Source: Veillonella seminalis (GTDB lineage Bacteria > Bacillota > Negativicutes > Veillonellales > Veillonellaceae). Taken from it: a stretch of DNA of 64,000 nt. The translations under genes and the position numbers were made by a program. Below, piece after piece: positions 54,826 through 63,944 of the stretch. The DNA lies in assembly GCF_003992065.1 (NCBI RefSeq), contig NZ_RQUZ01000004.1:108057-172056 (forward strand), in the 5' to 3' direction. Positions within the stretch are counted from its first letter, which is position 1. Each line of letters starts with the position of its first letter. The notes under the pieces were generated by a model. It saw only the letters and a list, made by a program, of their open reading frames with translations, was not told where the DNA came from and made no database searches.

Positions 54826-55128
54826 TTATTTTTTGCGAGGTTTAACTTTAGTTTGTACGTTTACTAATTCTTTTAACTGTTTGCCGGCTTTGAATGCAGG
54901 GGATTTGGAAGCTGCAATAGTGATAGCTTTGCCGGTCTGTGGGTTGCGGCCTTCACGAGCGGAACGTTCGCGAACTTCAAAAGTACCGAAACCGATTACT
55001 TGAACTTTTTCGCCTTTTGCTAATTCTTCAGCTACTGTGTCGAACACAGCTTTAACTGCTTTTTCAGCATCCTTTTTAGTTAATTCGGCTTTCTGAGCAA
55101 CGCTTGCGATTAATTCTGTTTTATTCAT
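54826..55128 (-). CDS. hup: HU-family DNA-binding protein
   Basis: 100 residues. [44 protein letters not shown] and the proline-containing arm follow HU closely. A basic tail (VKPRKK) extends beyond the usual 90 residues. AAGGAGG precedes the ATG. It lies next to mazG, as in many Clostridia. Confidence 0.96.
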   Translation of the reverse strand: MNKTELIASVAQKAELTKKDAEKAVKAVFDTVAEELAKGEKVQVIGFGTFEVRERSAREGRNPQTGKAITIAASKSPAFKAGKQLKELVNVQTKVKPRKK

Positions 55129-55203
55129 GACAGAACCTCCTTAAAAAATAGAATGTATCCATTCATTGTTACTAACTTGTTAGAGTATATCACGCTTAAC
55201 AAA

Positions 55204-56373
55204 TCATTTCAATGAATGTTTTTGTTCAGACACTTTAGCCGATTCCCAAAATAAGTCCAATTCTTCTAATGAAAAGTCCTTCCACGATTTTCCGCTGTCT
55301 TTAACACATCGTTCTACATGGGCAAAACGATGTCGGAACTTATTATTGGTGCGGTTTAGTGCATTTTCACTGCCTATTTTATACCATCTTAGAAGATTAA
55401 TCAAGGAAAAAAGCACGTCACCGCCCTCTAATTCTGCATTTTCATAGTCTTTTTGGGCAATCGCCTCTTTAAATTCAGCAATTTCTTCCTTAAATTTAGC
55501 CCACACCGGAGGCTCAGAATCCCAGTCAAAACCTACCTTCGCGGCCTTTTCTTGTAATTTTTGCGCTCCCAACAAAGCCGGCAAGCCTTTAGATATGCCA
55601 CCAAGCAAAGTTTTTTTGTCATGCCCCGGCTCTTGAGACTTTAAAGCTTCCCAATTTAACTGGGTTTCAGCTAATTCTTTCGATGTAGCCTTAGCAAACA
55701 CATGCGGATGACGGCGTATCATTTTGGCCGTTATATCATCAATAATATCTTGAACCGTAAACAGCCCCTGCTCTTCCGCAAGTCTTGCATGGAATACAAT
55801 TTGTAACAACACATCGCCTAATTCTTCACGAAGATTATTCGTATCCCGGTTATCAATCGCTTCAAGTACTTCGTACACTTCTTCCAAAAGATATCGGCGT
55901 AGCGTACTGTGAGTTTGCAATCGATCCCAAGAGCAGCCGTCAGGTGCTCTTAAAGCAGCTACTACGTCGATTAACGGCTGTAAAGTAAAGGCACTGCCAA
56001 TCGCCGCTTCAGATACGTCCGGTTGGTACATTAATACCCAATCCAACTCTTTAGTCGACAAGGCTTGCTGTTTCGCCATATAAGCCGCTCCATCCGCTCC
56101 TAACGAATGTATGGCGATGGTTTCCTGCGTCGCTATTATATCCGTAGCGGTAATCCCAAACAAGCTGATATGATTTTTAGCTCCGAACCGTGTAGCCAGC
56201 ACATTACCAAGGTTTGTCAAAAGTTCGTGTTCTTCTGTCAAATCGGCCACTAACAAGGTGCCGTTCAAGTCGAACGGAATGTCTTCACTTCGTTCTGCTC
56301 CGATAACAAACAAACCTTGCGTAATGTCCAATTCCAATTCGTCAAGCAGACGACTGATATTTTGAATCGACAT
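55204..56373 (-). CDS. mazG: MazG nucleoside triphosphate pyrophosphohydrolase with unusual N-terminal extension
   Basis: 389 residues. From about residue 135 it is a full two-domain MazG: LRAPDGCSWDRLQTHSTLRRYLLEEVYEVLEAID and EELGDVLLQIVFHARLA in the first domain (split: LLEEVYEVLEAID, EELGDVLLQ), and GFDWDSEPPVWAKFKEEIAEF and EGGDVLFSLINLLRW in the second, where Gly replaces the usual Leu. Residues 1-130 occupy the place of the YabN methylase domain but are too short and lack its motifs. AAAGGAG precedes the ATG. Confidence 0.9.
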   Translation of the reverse strand: MSIQNISRLLDELELDITQGLFVIGAERSEDIPFDLNGTLLVADLTEEHELLTNLGNVLATRFGAKNHISLFGITATDIIATQETIAIHSLGADGAAYMAKQQALSTKELDWVLMYQPDVSEAAIGSAFTLQPLIDVVAALRAPDGCSWDRLQTHSTLRRYLLEEVYEVLEAIDNRDTNNLREELGDVLLQIVFHARLAEEQGLFTVQDIIDDITAKMIRRHPHVFAKATSKELAETQLNWEALKSQEPGHDKKTLLGGISKGLPALLGAQKLQEKAAKVGFDWDSEPPVWAKFKEEIAEFKEAIAQKDYENAELEGGDVLFSLINLLRWYKIGSENALNRTNNKFRHRFAHVERCVKDSGKSWKDFSLEELDLFWESAKVSEQKHSLK

Positions 56374-56466
56374 ACAATCTCCTTTTAATTCTTTTGCCTC
56401 TGTTCAATTTCCTTAAAAATTTCGTTATTGGTACTTGTTTCTGCTGTTCTATTTTAAATACCGACA

Positions 56467-58050
56467 TTATTTGGACTTGCGGCGGAGTTTTGCCAATCGT
56501 TTTCCGATGAACGGCATAACAGCCCATTCATCGTCTTTTACAGCCTTAGTAATCAAAAGACCGGCACCATAAATAACAATAGCCACTATAATAGCCCCTA
56601 AAACCGCTAAATTACCGCCTAAGAGCGGTTCAAAGAACGAGTAGGTCATAACGGTCGCACCGCCCATAGCAAACGCGGCCAAGGATATTTTACTCAATTC
56701 CAACCACGGCACCTTATACTTAATGTAACGGCGCACAAAAATCATATTTAATAAAGCGGCCAAACCGAAATCTATATTGGTTGACCATGCAGCCCCGTTA
56801 ATGCCCCATTCGGGGAGTGCCGTCAAATACCAGCTGAGCGGAATTTTGATCAGCGTACTGACAAATAAATTCACCATTGGAATCGCCGTATGACCAAGAC
56901 CTTGGAGAATCCCCGTACTCACTTGTTGAACCCCCAACAAAAAGATGCTGAGGCTCATAACGGCAATCGGACCGCCCGCATTCGGGGTCGCATATAAGAG
57001 TTCCGAAATCGGCGTTGCCAACACATATAAACCGACAAAGGCCGGCACGGTAATCAATGTGGTAATTTTGAGTGCTACATGGCTGCGATTCTGAATCTCA
57101 AGCGTATCCCGTTTCGTATACGCTTCGGATATCGCCGGTACCAAACTGGCTGCCAAGGAAGTCGTTAAAATAATCGGCAAATTAACCAACGATGTGGCCA
57201 TGCCTGTTAAATACCCAAACAAAGTGGTCGCTTCGCGAACCGAATAGCCCGCATCAATGAGACGCTGCGGGACTACCCCGAGGTCAATCCCCGACACAAT
57301 CGGCATCATAATATTGGCCATAGAAACAGGAATCGCCAAAATAAACAAGCGTTTCATAATTTGCCATGAGCTTTCCGGGATGATATCCGCAGCCTGTTCA
57401 GCCAAAAGTTTAGCCCGTAAATGGCGTTGCCGGCGATAGAAATACAAGAGCACCAATACGCCGCCCACAACGCCCGGAAAGGTCGCAAGCGTCGCGCCGG
57501 CCGCTGCCATAGGCAAACCAAACGGTAATAAGAACAGCGCAAAGCCAACCATGCAAGCTACGCGCAAAGATTGTTCCACAACCTGCGAAGCACCGGTCGG
57601 CAACATATCCTGAAAACCTTGGAAATAACCGCGTAAACAGCTCAATATGGTCACTACCACGATAGCCGGTGCCAACGCCATGAGTGCATAACTGCTACGC
57701 GGATCCGTCAGCCATTCCGATTCGACAAGCCACGGCACGGATAAGAATAAAGCCACACTGAAAAAGGCACCCAACGCAAATAATACGGTGGCCGATACGC
57801 GGAAAATTTTGGATGCCCCGCGGATATCTTTATATGCCAATTTATCGGCAATCATAATCGATATGGCCACCGGCAATCCTGCCGTAGCAAGGCTTACGAT
57901 AATCTGATATATGGGATAGGCCATCTGGTATAAGCCGATGCCTTCACCGCCTAAAATACGTGCCAACAGGACCTTACTGAAGGCCCCTATAATTTTCACA
58001 ATGATGCCCGCTAAGGTAAGAATCATAGCCCCTTTTAAAAATCGATTCAT
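56467..58050 (-). CDS. MATE/MOP-type flippase (SpoVB/MurJ-like polysaccharide biosynthesis protein)
   Basis: 527 residues with about 14 transmembrane segments. It opens MNRFLKGAMILTLAGIIVKI and continues LARILGGEGIGLYQMAYPIY, the signature of the SpoVB/YabM-type flippases. It probably moves a lipid-linked precursor across the inner membrane. It lies between mfd and mazG, as in Bacillus and Clostridium. It need not indicate sporulation. Confidence 0.88.
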   Translation of the reverse strand: MNRFLKGAMILTLAGIIVKIIGAFSKVLLARILGGEGIGLYQMAYPIYQIIVSLATAGLPVAISIMIADKLAYKDIRGASKIFRVSATVLFALGAFFSVALFLSVPWLVESEWLTDPRSSYALMALAPAIVVVTILSCLRGYFQGFQDMLPTGASQVVEQSLRVACMVGFALFLLPFGLPMAAAGATLATFPGVVGGVLVLLYFYRRQRHLRAKLLAEQAADIIPESSWQIMKRLFILAIPVSMANIMMPIVSGIDLGVVPQRLIDAGYSVREATTLFGYLTGMATSLVNLPIILTTSLAASLVPAISEAYTKRDTLEIQNRSHVALKITTLITVPAFVGLYVLATPISELLYATPNAGGPIAVMSLSIFLLGVQQVSTGILQGLGHTAIPMVNLFVSTLIKIPLSWYLTALPEWGINGAAWSTNIDFGLAALLNMIFVRRYIKYKVPWLELSKISLAAFAMGGATVMTYSFFEPLLGGNLAVLGAIIVAIVIYGAGLLITKAVKDDEWAVMPFIGKRLAKLRRKSK

Positions 58051-58067
58051 ACGGTTCCTCCTAAAGC

Positions 58068-61000
58068 TTACTGAGATTGTAATTGAGGGTCACGTTTTTC
58101 CAATTCCCCCATTAACACCTCAACTGTGGTCAATACGGAAGTTCCCGCTTCAATAGGGCTGTAACGTAACACATTATTTTTATCTATTTTAACATGTTGC
58201 CAAACCTTTGTCGCCACTAAACCGGGATCCCAGCCGCCCATCTTTTCAAGGTCGGCCCAGTGAATAATCAAAACGCCTTCACGGATAACCATACTCTTGA
58301 TGCCGATGGCTCTTGCCCGTTCTTTAATGCGTGCCAGTTTTAAAAGGCGTTCCACCGGCGGTGTGGGCGTGCCGAAGCGGTCAATCAATTCGTCGGTGAA
58401 TTCGTCAAAATCTTCCAATTTCCGAATCTGCAATAAGCGCTGATAAATCGTAATCTTACGAGCCGTATCATTGATATAGGCCTCATCGATAAAGGCATCG
58501 ATGCCAAGGTCGATAACCGGATCCACTTCCACCGTCTTGGTAATCGTCTTATGCTGGGCTTTTGCAATCGCTTCTTCCAACATGGAACAATAGAGGGCAA
58601 ACCCGACGGACGCAATATTTCCGTGCTGCTGTGAGCCCAATAAATTACCGGCCCCACGAATTTCAAGGTCGCGCATAGCCAGTTTAAAGCCGGCGCCCAA
58701 TTCGGTGAATTCTTCAATCGCTTTCAAGCGTTTCTCCGCTGTTTCACTAAGCATTTTATCCGGGCGATACAAGAAGTACGCATAGGCACGACGACGAGAG
58801 CGTCCCACGCGGCCGCGCATCTGATATAACTGCGATAAGCCCAAACGATCTGCATCGTACACGATAATCGTATTGGCATTCGGAATATCAAGTCCTGTTT
58901 CAATAATACTGGTACAAAGCAATAAATCATAATGCCCTTCATAGAAATCAACCATAATGGCTTCCATTTCACTGCCCACCATCTGCCCGTGGGCAATGGC
59001 AAAGCGCAAATCAGGCATGGCTGCTTCCAATAATTCACCCATATGCTCAATGGAAGCTACGCGATTATAAACAAAATAAACTTGTCCGCCACGTTGAATT
59101 TCACGGCGAATGGCTTCCGCAATGAGTTTCATATCGTATTCCACCACATAGGTTTGTACCGGCAAACGGTCTTCCGGCGGCGTGTTGATAACACTCATTT
59201 CACGCACCCCGACAAGCGACATGTGCAAGGTTCGCGGAATCGGCGTAGCACTCAAGGTAAGGACGTCGATATTGTTGGCCCAGCTCTTCCATTTTTCTTT
59301 CTGCGCCACACCAAAACGTTGTTCTTCGTCCACCACGAGGAGCCCCAAGTCTTTGAAGGCCACTTTTTTATTTAAAAGCGCATGGGTCCCGATTAAGACA
59401 TCAACCGTCTTATTGGCAACACGCTTAATAATATCCCGTTTTTCACCGGCCGAGCGGAAACGATTGAGTACTTCTACCCGCACGCCGAAGGCCCCTAAAC
59501 GGTCCGTAAAGGTCTGAAAATGTTGCTGCGCCAACACTGTTGTCGGCACTAACACGGCTACCTGTTTGCCGCTTTTCACGGCTTTAAAAATAGCACGCAT
59601 AGCCACTTCCGTTTTGCCAAAACCTACATCACCGCAAAGTAATCGGTCCATGGGATGAGGCAGTTCCATGGAAGCCTTAATTTCCTGAGAGGCTTGCAAT
59701 TGGTCTTCCGTTTCTTCATAAGGGAAGGCCTCTTCGAATTCCATCTGGAAGGTATCGTCCGGTTCAAAGGCGAACCCGTCCACTACTTCACGCTGCGCAT
59801 AGAGTTCTACCAGCTTTTCCGCCAAATCATCGATGGATTTCTGCGCTTTTTGACGCACCTTGCCCCATTCGCGACCGCCCATCTTGTGAATGCGCGGCAC
59901 ATCTCCTTCATTCCCGATATATTTCTGCAATTGATCGAGATTATCGGCGGGCAAGAATAATTTATCGGTGCCCGCATAGGCGATTTCGATGTAATCCTTG
60001 TGAATGCCTTCCGTTTCAATCGTTTTGAGGCCTACATACTTACCGATACCGTGTAGGGCATGGACTACATAGTCCCCCGGCGTCAAATCGGTAAAATACG
60101 TGATTTCTTGGCTCTTCGGCACTTTTTTACGAAGCTTACGCTTCTGTTGCCCAAAAATATTACCTTCCGTTACCACTACAAGATTACAAAGGGGTAATTC
60201 AAAGCCTTCCGATAAAAGGCCGCTCACTATGAGTACGGCATCTTTAGTCGCTTTCAGGCCATCGCTCACTTCATAAGCGATATTCGCTTCGCTTAAAGCT
60301 CGTTCCAAGCCTTCGCGACGCTGTAAATTATTCATGACGAGCACTACTTGACGTCCTTGGGTAAGCCATACGTCGATTTCATCGATTAAGAGCGGCATTT
60401 GCCGTTCAAAGGACATCATAGACTTGCTTTGAAGCCCAATACTGTCAAAACCGGCTAACCCTGATACGCGTTGCTGCAGGAAGTTAAAAGCAATTTCACT
60501 CTTTACGGCATTCGTGTTCATGAGCTCTGACCAAGTAAAATGCTGTTGACGATGAATGGCATCTTCTTTTAAAAAGCCCTTCAAGGCATCTTGTAGCCGA
60601 TTCGGTTCGTCATACAAAAGCAAGGCATTTTTGCCATAACTCAACAAGGATCCTTCTTCCGAGGTATCATTCATATGGAATGGCATAACCGTCATATGAT
60701 TAACTGATTCGATGGAGCGCTGTGTATCTAAGGCAAAAGTACGAATGGTATCGATTTCATCATCAAAAAACTCAATACGATACGGGTTATCGCTATTTAC
60801 CGGGAATACGTCGATAATATCGCCGCGCACGCTAAAATGACCACGTTGTTCCACCTGGTCTGTTCGTTCATAGCCTAAGGTTACTAACTTTTCGAGCATA
60901 ATTTCTCGCTCTACAATATCACCTGTGGCTAAATGTATAACACTTTCTTTTAATTCTTCCGGCGTCAAAATGCGCTGCGTCGCTTCATCAATGGTAGCGA

Positions 61001-61355
61001 TAACTACAACCGGCTCATCGTGCAATAAGGCACCTAAGGCTCGCATCTGCAGCCCCTGGTTTTCTAAGCTGCGCGCCGCCGTAATAAATGTGACTTTTTC
61101 GGTAATAGGAAACGGCATAACGTCCACATCCGGCAAAAAGAATGCCAAATCTCGTTCCCATTGTTCTTTATGATTCTTATCATGGACCAAAACAATGGTA
61201 GGCCGCTGTTCTTTAGCCTTCATGGCCGTGCTGTAAATAAACGGTTTTTGGGAGCCCCCGAGTCCTGATATTACATGCTTGCCCTTTTTACTAAAAAGTC
61301 CTTCCGCCTCTTTATAGGCAGGATATTTATATAATAATTCCTGTAATGTTTCCAT
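58068..61355 (-). CDS. mfd: Transcription-repair coupling factor
   Basis: About 1095 residues from the ATG at 61355 (METLQELL); the frame is open to 61421. The UvrB-like N-terminal part includes GLGGSQKPFIYS. The RNA polymerase-interacting domain includes LTPGDYVVHALHGIGKY. The helicase core has LLCGDVGFGKTEVAMRA, VVDEEQRFGV, TLSATPIPRTLHMSL and QMRGRVGRSRRRAYAYF, and the TRCF domain closes the protein. Mfd removes stalled RNA polymerase and recruits UvrA. Its Shine-Dalgarno is weak and about 16 bases away. Confidence 0.95.
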   Translation of the reverse strand: METLQELLYKYPAYKEAEGLFSKKGKHVISGLGGSQKPFIYSTAMKAKEQRPTIVLVHDKNHKEQWERDLAFFLPDVDVMPFPITEKVTFITAARSLENQGLQMRALGALLHDEPVVVIATIDEATQRILTPEELKESVIHLATGDIVEREIMLEKLVTLGYERTDQVEQRGHFSVRGDIIDVFPVNSDNPYRIEFFDDEIDTIRTFALDTQRSIESVNHMTVMPFHMNDTSEEGSLLSYGKNALLLYDEPNRLQDALKGFLKEDAIHRQQHFTWSELMNTNAVKSEIAFNFLQQRVSGLAGFDSIGLQSKSMMSFERQMPLLIDEIDVWLTQGRQVVLVMNNLQRREGLERALSEANIAYEVSDGLKATKDAVLIVSGLLSEGFELPLCNLVVVTEGNIFGQQKRKLRKKVPKSQEITYFTDLTPGDYVVHALHGIGKYVGLKTIETEGIHKDYIEIAYAGTDKLFLPADNLDQLQKYIGNEGDVPRIHKMGGREWGKVRQKAQKSIDDLAEKLVELYAQREVVDGFAFEPDDTFQMEFEEAFPYEETEDQLQASQEIKASMELPHPMDRLLCGDVGFGKTEVAMRAIFKAVKSGKQVAVLVPTTVLAQQHFQTFTDRLGAFGVRVEVLNRFRSAGEKRDIIKRVANKTVDVLIGTHALLNKKVAFKDLGLLVVDEEQRFGVAQKEKWKSWANNIDVLTLSATPIPRTLHMSLVGVREMSVINTPPEDRLPVQTYVVEYDMKLIAEAIRREIQRGGQVYFVYNRVASIEHMGELLEAAMPDLRFAIAHGQMVGSEMEAIMVDFYEGHYDLLLCTSIIETGLDIPNANTIIVYDADRLGLSQLYQMRGRVGRSRRRAYAYFLYRPDKMLSETAEKRLKAIEEFTELGAGFKLAMRDLEIRGAGNLLGSQQHGNIASVGFALYCSMLEEAIAKAQHKTITKTVEVDPVIDLGIDAFIDEAYINDTARKITIYQRLLQIRKLEDFDEFTDELIDRFGTPTPPVERLLKLARIKERARAIGIKSMVIREGVLIIHWADLEKMGGWDPGLVATKVWQHVKIDKNNVLRYSPIEAGTSVLTTVEVLMGELEKRDPQLQSQ

Positions 61356-61403
61356 TGGATTTTCTATTACCTTCTTCTTACTCTCATATAGCAACGACAA
61401 AAC

Positions 61404-61426
61404 GGGCTTTAGCAACGCCAAAGCCC
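61404..61426 (-). promoter_or_regulatory. Hairpin in the mfd leader
   Basis: GGGCTTT and AAAGCCC (inner GC pair adds to the stem) are followed on the minus strand by GTTTTGT, about 50 bases before the mfd start. It may be a weak terminator for transcription entering from upstream. Confidence 0.4.
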
Positions 61427-61583
61427 CTTGTTATTACAAAGTATATGTCTAGTTTACCATAGGCGGCATACAACATCAATATGAATTGGTCTTTGTTCGT
61501 ATTCAGCCTCGAGGTGAGTACGCTGCCTAGAATAAAATGTATTGATACCCCCATTTCGACTTTACAAATTTTACATTTATCTA

Positions 61584-61613
61584 TTGACGATATAGCTTTT
61601 TGTATGATAATAT
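61584..61613 (+). promoter_or_regulatory. tRNA-Leu promoter
   Basis: TTGACG (61584-61589), 18 bases, TAATAT (61608-61613), ten bases before the tRNA. Confidence 0.6.
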
Positions 61614-61622
61614 ATCTTTGTT

Positions 61623-61707
<85 letters not shown>

Positions 61708-61718
61708 GCTACGAACTT

Positions 61719-61740
61719 TAAGCCCTTTGGGGCTTTTTTT
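61719..61740 (+). terminator. Terminator after tRNA-Leu
   Basis: AAGCCC and GGGCTT with a short loop, followed by seven Ts. Confidence 0.85.
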
Positions 61741-61770
61741 ATTGCCTAAAATTTGAAATATAATGTTTAT

Positions 61771-61800
61771 AAGAGTGGTGCTTTGCATCACTCTTTTTAT
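61771..61800 (+). terminator. Second terminator downstream of tRNA-Leu
   Basis: AAGAGTGGTGC and GCATCACTCTT (one mismatch), followed by TTTATTTTG. It may back up the first one. Confidence 0.65.
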
Positions 61801-61951
61801 TTTGTCCTCGATTGCTATTGGAGTTATAGAGTTATAGGACAAAAAGTGTGTGTAAAAAGTGCTGTGGACCTATATAAATATGTTGTTTGCGCTCTTTTAT
61901 CTTTTTGCCCATACGCTGCTATTGCGGCTTACAAATGTATATTAAAGGTCA

Positions 61952-61993
61952 AAGGCTCTACAAAATACCCATCACAGTATTTTGTAGAGCCTT
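61952..61993. repeat. Perfect 17-bp hairpin of unknown role
   Basis: AAGGCTCTACAAAATAC (61952-61968) pairs exactly with GTATTTTGTAGAGCCTT (61977-61993) around an eight-base loop. No strong T-run follows on either strand. It lies between tRNA-Leu and the riboswitch. No gene is seen in 61801-62121. Confidence 0.8.
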
Positions 61994-62121
61994 CGATTAG
62001 GAGATGATGAAAATGTACGCCCATACATTATCATGACAATATATTAACACTTGCGTGATAATACCAAATATCCATAGCCATGACCGGTACGGGTGTCACA
62101 TGCATCATCAATGTAGGCAAT

Positions 62122-62153
62122 AAAAAAGCCTTTCTCGACGCATGCGAAAAAGG
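62122..62153 (-). terminator. Terminator directly downstream of the cobalamin riboswitch
   Basis: On the minus strand CCTTTTTCG and CGAGAAAGG pair with one mismatch around GCATGCGT-like loop sequence and run into CTTTTTTATT. Its place 45 bases after the riboswitch core fits a ligand-controlled expression platform. Confidence 0.75.
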
Positions 62154-62198
62154 ATATATGATTCTCCTCCCTATCGCTCGTAGGTCAAATGGTGAATG

Positions 62199-62352
62199 AT
62201 GAATAGGCAGTTCTCCTGACTTAGCTTCACCGCTCCTCTCGCCTTCCCAGTGTTACCCAGTGACTTAAATGAGATTCGCTCAGCCTTACAGTGACGGGAT
62301 CGTGTCGGACTTGCACCGACTTCTCTATTATGCATTTCTGCACCTATTCCCA
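62199..62352 (-). promoter_or_regulatory. Cobalamin riboswitch
   Basis: Minus-strand RNA with P1 arms GAATAGG..CAG and CTGCCTATTC. The core contains GGTGCAAGTCCGACACG, ATCCCGTCACTGTAA and the B12 box AGTCAGGAGAACTGCC, which matches the consensus AGYCMGGAGACCTGCC at all but one position. These are the diagnostic motifs of the adenosylcobalamin class. Downstream comes a terminator and then no recognisable gene on that strand before mfd. Confidence 0.93.
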
Positions 62353-62390
62353 ACTATGTATTTTGTTTATTGTTTACTTTCTATACACGT

Positions 62391-62419
62391 ATAGTAACAT
62401 GATTTTTATGCATTGTCAA
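62391..62419 (-). promoter_or_regulatory. Promoter of the cobalamin riboswitch RNA
   Basis: TTGACA (62414-62419), 17 bases, TACTAT (62391-62396). The palindrome CTATAC-AC-GTATAG (62381-62394) overlaps the -10 and could be an operator. Confidence 0.75.
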
Positions 62420-62576
62420 TAAACTATTGTCATTATTTCTCATTATAATTTGAATTGTATAAAAACATAATAAAATCGCTCTTTTGGGGATATATATTAA
62501 TTATTCTGCCCCTCTAAATGCTATACTGAATTTATAGAAAAACCCAACTTTCCAATACCTTTAAAAGGAGACTATC

Positions 62577-62939
62577 ATGAAAGACACAACAAATAAAGTT
62601 AATTTTGAAAATCCAATGTTGCTAAAGGAAGCAATTGATCGTAATTTAGCTGTCAGAGAGTCCTATCATAAATTAGAAGACACCATTAACGGCAAGCGTT
62701 GGACCATAGAGGAAGATGCCTTAGGCTTCTTAACCGATGCCGCTCTTATAGGCAGAATGGCCATGGCTTATGAAAAGACATGGCCTACCGAAAATACGGC
62801 TAAAGATTTAGAAACATTGTTACCACATAAATTGGGTGAGTGTGTTTGGTGGCTTGCTGCGTTAGCCGATCGTATGGGGGTGGATTTTGAAAAGGCTATT
62901 GTGGACTTTATTGAGACGAAAGAAAAAGAGTTACCGTAA
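62577..62939 (+). CDS. MazG-like pyrophosphohydrolase family protein
   Basis: 120 residues, all-helical. The segment LPHKLGECVWWLAALADRMGVDFEKAI resembles the second half of MazG-like proteins. Only part of the usual EExxE...ExxD metal-binding set is visible (EEDALGFLTDA and KLGE), so activity is uncertain. AAAAGGAG precedes the ATG. It is convergent with the next gene, with eight bases between the stops. Confidence 0.7.
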   Translation: MKDTTNKVNFENPMLLKEAIDRNLAVRESYHKLEDTINGKRWTIEEDALGFLTDAALIGRMAMAYEKTWPTENTAKDLETLLPHKLGECVWWLAALADRMGVDFEKAIVDFIETKEKELP

Positions 62940-62947
62940 AGATAAAT

Positions 62948-63658
62948 TTATGACTCCCCTTTTACGGTATACGCCCAAATTAAAATTAAATTATTATAGT
63001 CCGGCATAAAGACAGAAGTATAGGTCCCTGAATCTATTGCTCCTCTAATTTTTTGCTTAAACCACGGTAATGCTATTGTCCCATCAGAAAGTGATTGAGG
63101 ACCGTTACCTACATATCCCATAAATACTAGTCTTGTATTTTGATTAGAGTATAAAAGTTTCATTTGTTTTAATTCGCCATTTTTTATAGTAAAGAAACGA
63201 TAATCTACAAAACCTCCGCCTGTCGTCTGCACAGCAGACACTAAAATATCCGGTTGTCCATTATTCCCTTTAATTACATACACTCCACCTGTATAAGTAG
63301 GGCCAGTCACATTTATATATTCATCATTTATCTTATCGCCAAAGAGTTTAACATTCTGTTGAGATGCAATTATATCATTTAAATCTGAAATATAAGGCAT
63401 ATAGGATTTTGCTTTATATATTAAATCACCTCTGCTACTCCGAGCCCAAGGCGCCGTAGCTCCGGCATACTTTTCACCTTCGCCTACAATATAAACATTA
63501 TAACTACTCCCCTCAACACTTCGCATAATAAAGGACACTCTACTTTTTTCAGCTGCAAAATCACTTGTCATAGTGTAAGAATAAGCTGCAATAGACTGTA
63601 TGGCAATACCTATTAATAAAGCAATAGAAAACATGAATCTGATAACAATCCCCTTCAT
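62948..63658 (-). CDS. Secreted hypothetical protein
   Basis: 236 residues with an N-terminal signal peptide (MKGIVIRFMFSIALLIGIAI, cleavage near SIAA). The mature part is rich in Gly, Ser, Tyr and Asn with likely beta strands. No known domain was recognised. TAGGAGG precedes the ATG. ACCGTAAA and TTTTACGGT around the two stop codons could form a hairpin for both converging transcripts. Confidence 0.65.
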   Translation of the reverse strand: MKGIVIRFMFSIALLIGIAIQSIAAYSYTMTSDFAAEKSRVSFIMRSVEGSSYNVYIVGEGEKYAGATAPWARSSRGDLIYKAKSYMPYISDLNDIIASQQNVKLFGDKINDEYINVTGPTYTGGVYVIKGNNGQPDILVSAVQTTGGGFVDYRFFTIKNGELKQMKLLYSNQNTRLVFMGYVGNGPQSLSDGTIALPWFKQKIRGAIDSGTYTSVFMPDYNNLILIWAYTVKGES

Positions 63659-63850
63659 GATAAACCTCCTATAACCCGAATTTTAAAAGTCTCATTAAAT
63701 AAGAAAAAGTTTTATCATAACCCTCAATAAATAAAAACTATATAACGATTCTACAAACTCTACCTAATTATTTATATAATTCTTCTTATAAATAATCTTA
63801 TAATTTTATTATTTCTTTTTCAAGCCCCTATGATATATTAAAAGCTTATT

Positions 63851-63867
63851 AATCAGCGACTACCTAT
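63851..63867. repeat. 17-bp direct repeat, copy 1
   Basis: AATCAGCGACTACCTAT, followed by about 60 bases containing AAGTGA/TCACTT arms and the palindrome GTGCGTCGCAC. The gap 63659-63850 is AT-rich with no gene. Confidence 0.85.
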
Positions 63868-63927
63868 CATTCTCGCTATCGCTCGAAAGAAAGTGATGCA
63901 ATACGATTTGTGCGTCGCACTCACTTC

Positions 63928-63944
63928 AATCAGCGACTACCTAT
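63928..63944. repeat. 17-bp direct repeat, copy 2
   Basis: An identical AATCAGCGACTACCTAT 77 bases after copy 1. It is followed by a nested hairpin: GTTCGGG/CCCGAAC enclosing GATTTTGC-AAA-GCAAAATC (63947-63991). The array may continue beyond the window edge. Confidence 0.85.

Noticed and set aside
61753..62007. Frame of 84 codons after tRNA-Leu
   Set aside because: Starts inside a terminator and runs through the 17-bp hairpin. No ribosome-binding site and no protein-like pattern.
62031..62108. 25-codon frame downstream of the cobalamin riboswitch
   Set aside because: No Shine-Dalgarno and no match to CbtB or CbiM that I can recognise, so it was not listed as a gene. It is mentioned under the orphan riboswitch.
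63851..63944. CRISPR array
   Set aside because: Only two repeats of 17 bases, a 60-base gap that itself forms hairpins, and no cas genes in view.
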